Positions 61,655 to 64,000 of a stretch of DNA of 64,000 nucleotides are shown here, one piece after another. The number at the start of each line of letters is the position of its first letter. Position 1 is the stretch's first letter. The stretch lies in contig CASFID010000052.1 in NCBI GenBank assembly GCA_949294665.1, positions 1 through 64,000 on the forward strand, in the 5' to 3' direction. The notes under the pieces are model-generated. The model was given only the letters and a program-made list of their open reading frames with translations. It was not told the DNA's origin and made no database searches. The stretch comes from an uncultured Eubacteriales bacterium. Lineage in GTDB: Bacteria > Bacillota > Clostridia > Lachnospirales > Lachnospiraceae. A program made the translations under genes and the position numbers.

Positions 61655-63472
61655 TCAGCCCTCCATTTCTCCGATATAGGAGAGCACCAGTCCGGTGGCG
61701 ACGGCGTTTCGCGGACCTTCGGTACCGCGGATATTCCCGCGCCCGCAGACGATGCGGTAATCCGTAAATGCCTCCATCAGCATCTCCGGTATCTCGAAAT
61801 CTTCTGCCGATCCTCCTACGAGGACAACAGTGGAGATGTTTCTCAGATTATGATCGGGAGCAACTTTCTTGAGTGCCCGGAATGCATTTGTCACAAAGAC
61901 CTTGCGCTTTGCCTCGCGGCGCACCTGAACGATCTTCTCCATGGGAATCTCTTCCTCAATACGGATGAGTCCGTTCTCGGTGAGCAGGACGACACGCCCG
62001 AAGAATCTGGGATCGATGGATTCGTCCACAAAAGTCATCTGTCCGTTTTCCATACGCATATGGAAGAGGCTTTCCACCTTGGCAAGCGGATATTTCTTGA
62101 TCTCCTCCGCAATATGGCGGTCGCTTAGGCCGAGCTCGGTCTGGATCAGCATGGACACCAGCTCGCCTGCCCCCGCCTGATGAGTCAGATTGACGTGGCC
62201 GCTCTCGTCTATGATCGCGGCATCCGTGGAGCCGCCGCCCATGTCAAGGATGGCAAGAGGCAGTTTCGTGCCCGGTGTAGTCAGAGCTCCGAGACTTGCC
62301 ATAACGGCTTCTACTCCGGCGACCTTTACATCTGTTCCCAGTTCTGATGTAAGTCTTGTGGCAATCTCCTGCATGGGCAGCTTCTGTGTCTTGACCATGG
62401 CCGCGATGCCGACAGCCTTTTCGAGACAGGTTTCGCCTGCAAGGGCGCCTGAGATCAGGACCGGCGCCAGCGTATCAACGGCGAGAATGTCCGTGATGCG
62501 GATATCGGCCTCGTCGCTTTTGTCCAGTTCGCTCATTCCGGTACGGATACGGGCGAGCATATTTCCCACATTGGTATCTGGCTGACCGCTGATATCCCGG
62601 ATGTCGCCTGCATCCTCTGCGGCTGCCATGATCTTTTCCGCGCCTTCGTCAAGGCTGATCGTAACATTCTTATCTCCGTAAAAATAAATCTCTCCTGCCG
62701 GGAGTACATTTTCGTGAATATTTCCGCCCGGCGTCTTCAGGACGACAGCGCTGCGCTTGCCTATAAGGCTTTTGGCGATCGGCGTGATCGTCCGCGTTTC
62801 TTCTGCGGTGAGCCCCAGAAGAGTGGCGATACCGTAAGGATTGGAGAGCATACGGATCGTCTGCCCCGGAAGCGCCACCTCGATAGCGGCAGGAACCCCG
62901 TCCGGAAGCCGGTCGATCCGCCGTACTTCGTCAATGATCGGAATCTCCCTGTGGATACGGTTCTCCACAAGGACAGCCTCATCCGCCTGCAGGATGATGC
63001 CGGCGATATCGATCTCTTCGTGCTGATTGACAACAGCGGCAACTTCCTCGTAGCTGTGCTCTGACGATGCGGCGAGGATATACGCAGTACCCGGTACGGC
63101 CCGGGAGATATTTTCGATCAGGAGAATCTCGCCGACTGCCTGCCCAGCTCCTGCCGGAGTGGACGGATTATGCCCGATCATGGATGAGTCTGTGATCACG
63201 GTCTCGGTCAGCGTCTCCATGGCAGTGTCTCCGATGACCGGTGCGGCTTCGTTGAGCCGTACAAGATCGATATCGGAAGTCTCACGCCCGATCCGGCTCA
63301 TTGCCAGCTTGAGTGCATTCTTTACGGAATAGACGTTCTCGATGGTTCCTTTTGTGCCTGTAGTCGGACAGGAAGCGCTGGTGAGAAATGTAACGTTTCC
63401 ACGGTTGGTCACTTCGCCGACACAGACTTCTGTTGTGGAATTTCCTATATCAACTCCTGCGATATAACTCAA
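61655..63472 (-). CDS. pduG: diol/glycerol dehydratase reactivase large subunit
   Basis: A 605-residue ATPase of the DdrA/PduG family (actin-like fold). It begins YIAGVDIGNSTTEVCVGE and contains GDTAMETLTETVITDSSMIGHNPSTPAG (split across residues 78-105), LPLAILDMGGGSTDAA and VVLVGGSAEDFEIPEML. With the small subunit it uses ATP to release inactivated B12 from the dehydratase. TTG 63472 overlaps the stop of the small dehydratase subunit by 4 bases. Length matches the Salmonella protein (610). Confidence 0.95.
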   Translation of the reverse strand: MSYIAGVDIGNSTTEVCVGEVTNRGNVTFLTSASCPTTGTKGTIENVYSVKNALKLAMSRIGRETSDIDLVRLNEAAPVIGDTAMETLTETVITDSSMIGHNPSTPAGAGQAVGEILLIENISRAVPGTAYILAASSEHSYEEVAAVVNQHEEIDIAGIILQADEAVLVENRIHREIPIIDEVRRIDRLPDGVPAAIEVALPGQTIRMLSNPYGIATLLGLTAEETRTITPIAKSLIGKRSAVVLKTPGGNIHENVLPAGEIYFYGDKNVTISLDEGAEKIMAAAEDAGDIRDISGQPDTNVGNMLARIRTGMSELDKSDEADIRITDILAVDTLAPVLISGALAGETCLEKAVGIAAMVKTQKLPMQEIATRLTSELGTDVKVAGVEAVMASLGALTTPGTKLPLAILDMGGGSTDAAIIDESGHVNLTHQAGAGELVSMLIQTELGLSDRHIAEEIKKYPLAKVESLFHMRMENGQMTFVDESIDPRFFGRVVLLTENGLIRIEEEIPMEKIVQVRREAKRKVFVTNAFRALKKVAPDHNLRNISTVVLVGGSAEDFEIPEMLMEAFTDYRIVCGRGNIRGTEGPRNAVATGLVLSYIGEMEG

Positions 63473-63861
63473 AGTAATATTCCTCTCTTTTCATACACTT
63501 CTGCCGCTTCCATGACAAGGCGCGCGCAGTTCTTTGCGTTGTATTTCTCAAGAAGTTCCTGCGCCATCATGACCAGCTCCAGCTTTGTGGAGCGGTTCGG
63601 GCGCAGCTTGTCGTACATTTTCAGGATCACGTCATCCGGCACGTCTACCAGTTCGGCGGCGCGCTCGAAGTTTTTCTCCATGGGGGCGTTGTCCGCTTCC
63701 ATGGCCACCTGTCCCTGCGCTTTCAGGATTTCCTTTGAAATCTTGATATCGTCCGGCGCCACATGATCTTTCATTACCTCATCCAGTGTAATATCAGTAA
63801 ATTTCTTGCCGGTCTTGGATGTAATATTATCTTTTTCGTGTTCTGCTAAAGGATATCTCAT
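63469..63861 (-). CDS. pduE: diol/glycerol dehydratase small subunit
   Basis: A 130-residue gamma subunit. It starts RYPLAEHEKDNITSKTGKKFTDITLDEVM and continues VDVPDDVILKMYDKLRPNRSTKLELVMMAQELLEKYNA. It is shorter than Salmonella PduE (173) and nearer to glycerol dehydratase DhaE (about 141), so glycerol and 1,2-propanediol are both possible substrates. GGGAGGACAGATAA with the previous gene's stop precedes ATG. Confidence 0.92.
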   Translation of the reverse strand: MRYPLAEHEKDNITSKTGKKFTDITLDEVMKDHVAPDDIKISKEILKAQGQVAMEADNAPMEKNFERAAELVDVPDDVILKMYDKLRPNRSTKLELVMMAQELLEKYNAKNCARLVMEAAEVYEKRGILL

Positions 63862-64000
63862 TTATCTGTCCTCCCATTCAACTGCGCCGATTTCCGGATC
63901 AAGCTGCTCTGTCTCTGCGATGTGCATGATCGCCGCTTTTACCTGATAGCGCGGTCTGGACATCGGATCGTTGGTACAGGGGATCGGAACAACCTGCTCG
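63862..64000 (-). CDS. pduD: diol/glycerol dehydratase medium subunit, 3' end
   Basis: The last 45 codons of a minus-strand gene cut by the window edge. The translated tail reads EQVVPIPCTNDPMSRPRY, then AAIMHIAETEQLDPEIG and VEWEDR. It matches the C-terminus of the medium (beta) subunits of B12-dependent diol/glycerol dehydratases. Its stop TAA is immediately before the ATG of the small subunit. The large subunit should lie beyond base 64000. Confidence 0.88.
   Translation of the reverse strand, partial: EQVVPIPCTNDPMSRPRYQVKAAIMHIAETEQLDPEIGAVEWEDR

Noticed and set aside
1..64000. CRISPR arrays, insertion sequences and rRNA genes
   Set aside because: No regularly spaced repeats, transposase genes or rRNA segments were seen in the window.

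Overview
The window looks like a chromosomal segment of a gut-type Lachnospiraceae (Bacillota, Clostridia). The signs are moderate GC, strong AGGAGG-type ribosome binding sites with frequent GTG/TTG starts, a V-type ATPase operon with the clostridial type of K subunit, ABC sugar importers without their own ATPase, PRD/SgaT-type PTS genes, and B12-dependent diol/glycerol dehydratase genes. The species call is inference; no 16S gene is present.

Layout. 1-1.4 kb: metK behind a structured leader. 1.4-10 kb: a LacI-regulated glycan cluster (regulator, solute-binding protein, two permeases, a six-hairpin glycosidase-like gene broken by an in-frame TGA, and a GH127 beta-L-arabinofuranosidase). 10-12 kb: an OmpR-type two-component pair. 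12-20 kb: a second glycan cluster (solute-binding protein, two permeases, YesM/YesN two-component pair, GH78 alpha-L-rhamnosidase). 20-26.4 kb: flavin reductase-like protein, a YczE-like membrane protein fused to a cytidylate-kinase-like domain with its MarR regulator, a VanZ-like protein, KtrB/KtrA potassium uptake and a SpoU rRNA methyltransferase. 26.5 kb: ornithine carbamoyltransferase. 28-33.7 kb: a decaying PTS operon (frameshifted PRD regulator, EIIA/EIIB/EIIC of the ascorbate type, a truncated phosphotriesterase-like gene joined by deletion to a KDPG-aldolase tail, and a creatininase-family gene) facing a LysR gene. 34.7-39 kb: MarR plus an asymmetric heterodimeric ABC exporter. 39-41.7 kb: birA, a small conserved protein and a membrane GGDEF protein. 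41.8-50.7 kb: complete V-type ATPase operon (G/H-C-I-K-F-E-A-B-D, minus strand) with a 115-bp inverted-repeat element between F and E. 50.8-53.3 kb: trmB, a small Cys-rich ORF coupled to a thioredoxin-like gene, tRNA-Lys(CTT), a TPP riboswitch and thiT. 53.4-57 kb: two-component pair and a MATE exporter. 57-60.7 kb: an unusual group, XRE-Uma2 fusion, Bro-N antirepressor-like protein and membrane-anchored MutS-like ATPase. 60.7-64 kb: minus-strand B12 dehydratase genes (PduO, reactivase small and large, small subunit, 3' end of the medium subunit).

How the parts fit. The two ABC clusters import oligosaccharides released from plant polymers; GH127 removes beta-L-arabinofuranose and GH78 removes L-rhamnose. 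Rhamnose fermentation produces 1,2-propanediol, the possible substrate of the dehydratase genes at the right edge, which is a plausible but unproven metabolic link. Neither transporter cluster encodes an ATPase, so a shared MsmK/UgpC-type ATPase elsewhere is inferred.

The least explained items are the metK leader, the XRE-Uma2/Bro-N/MutS-like group, the YczE-kinase fusion, the inverted-repeat element inside the V-ATPase operon, and three broken coding sequences, two of them in the same PTS operon.
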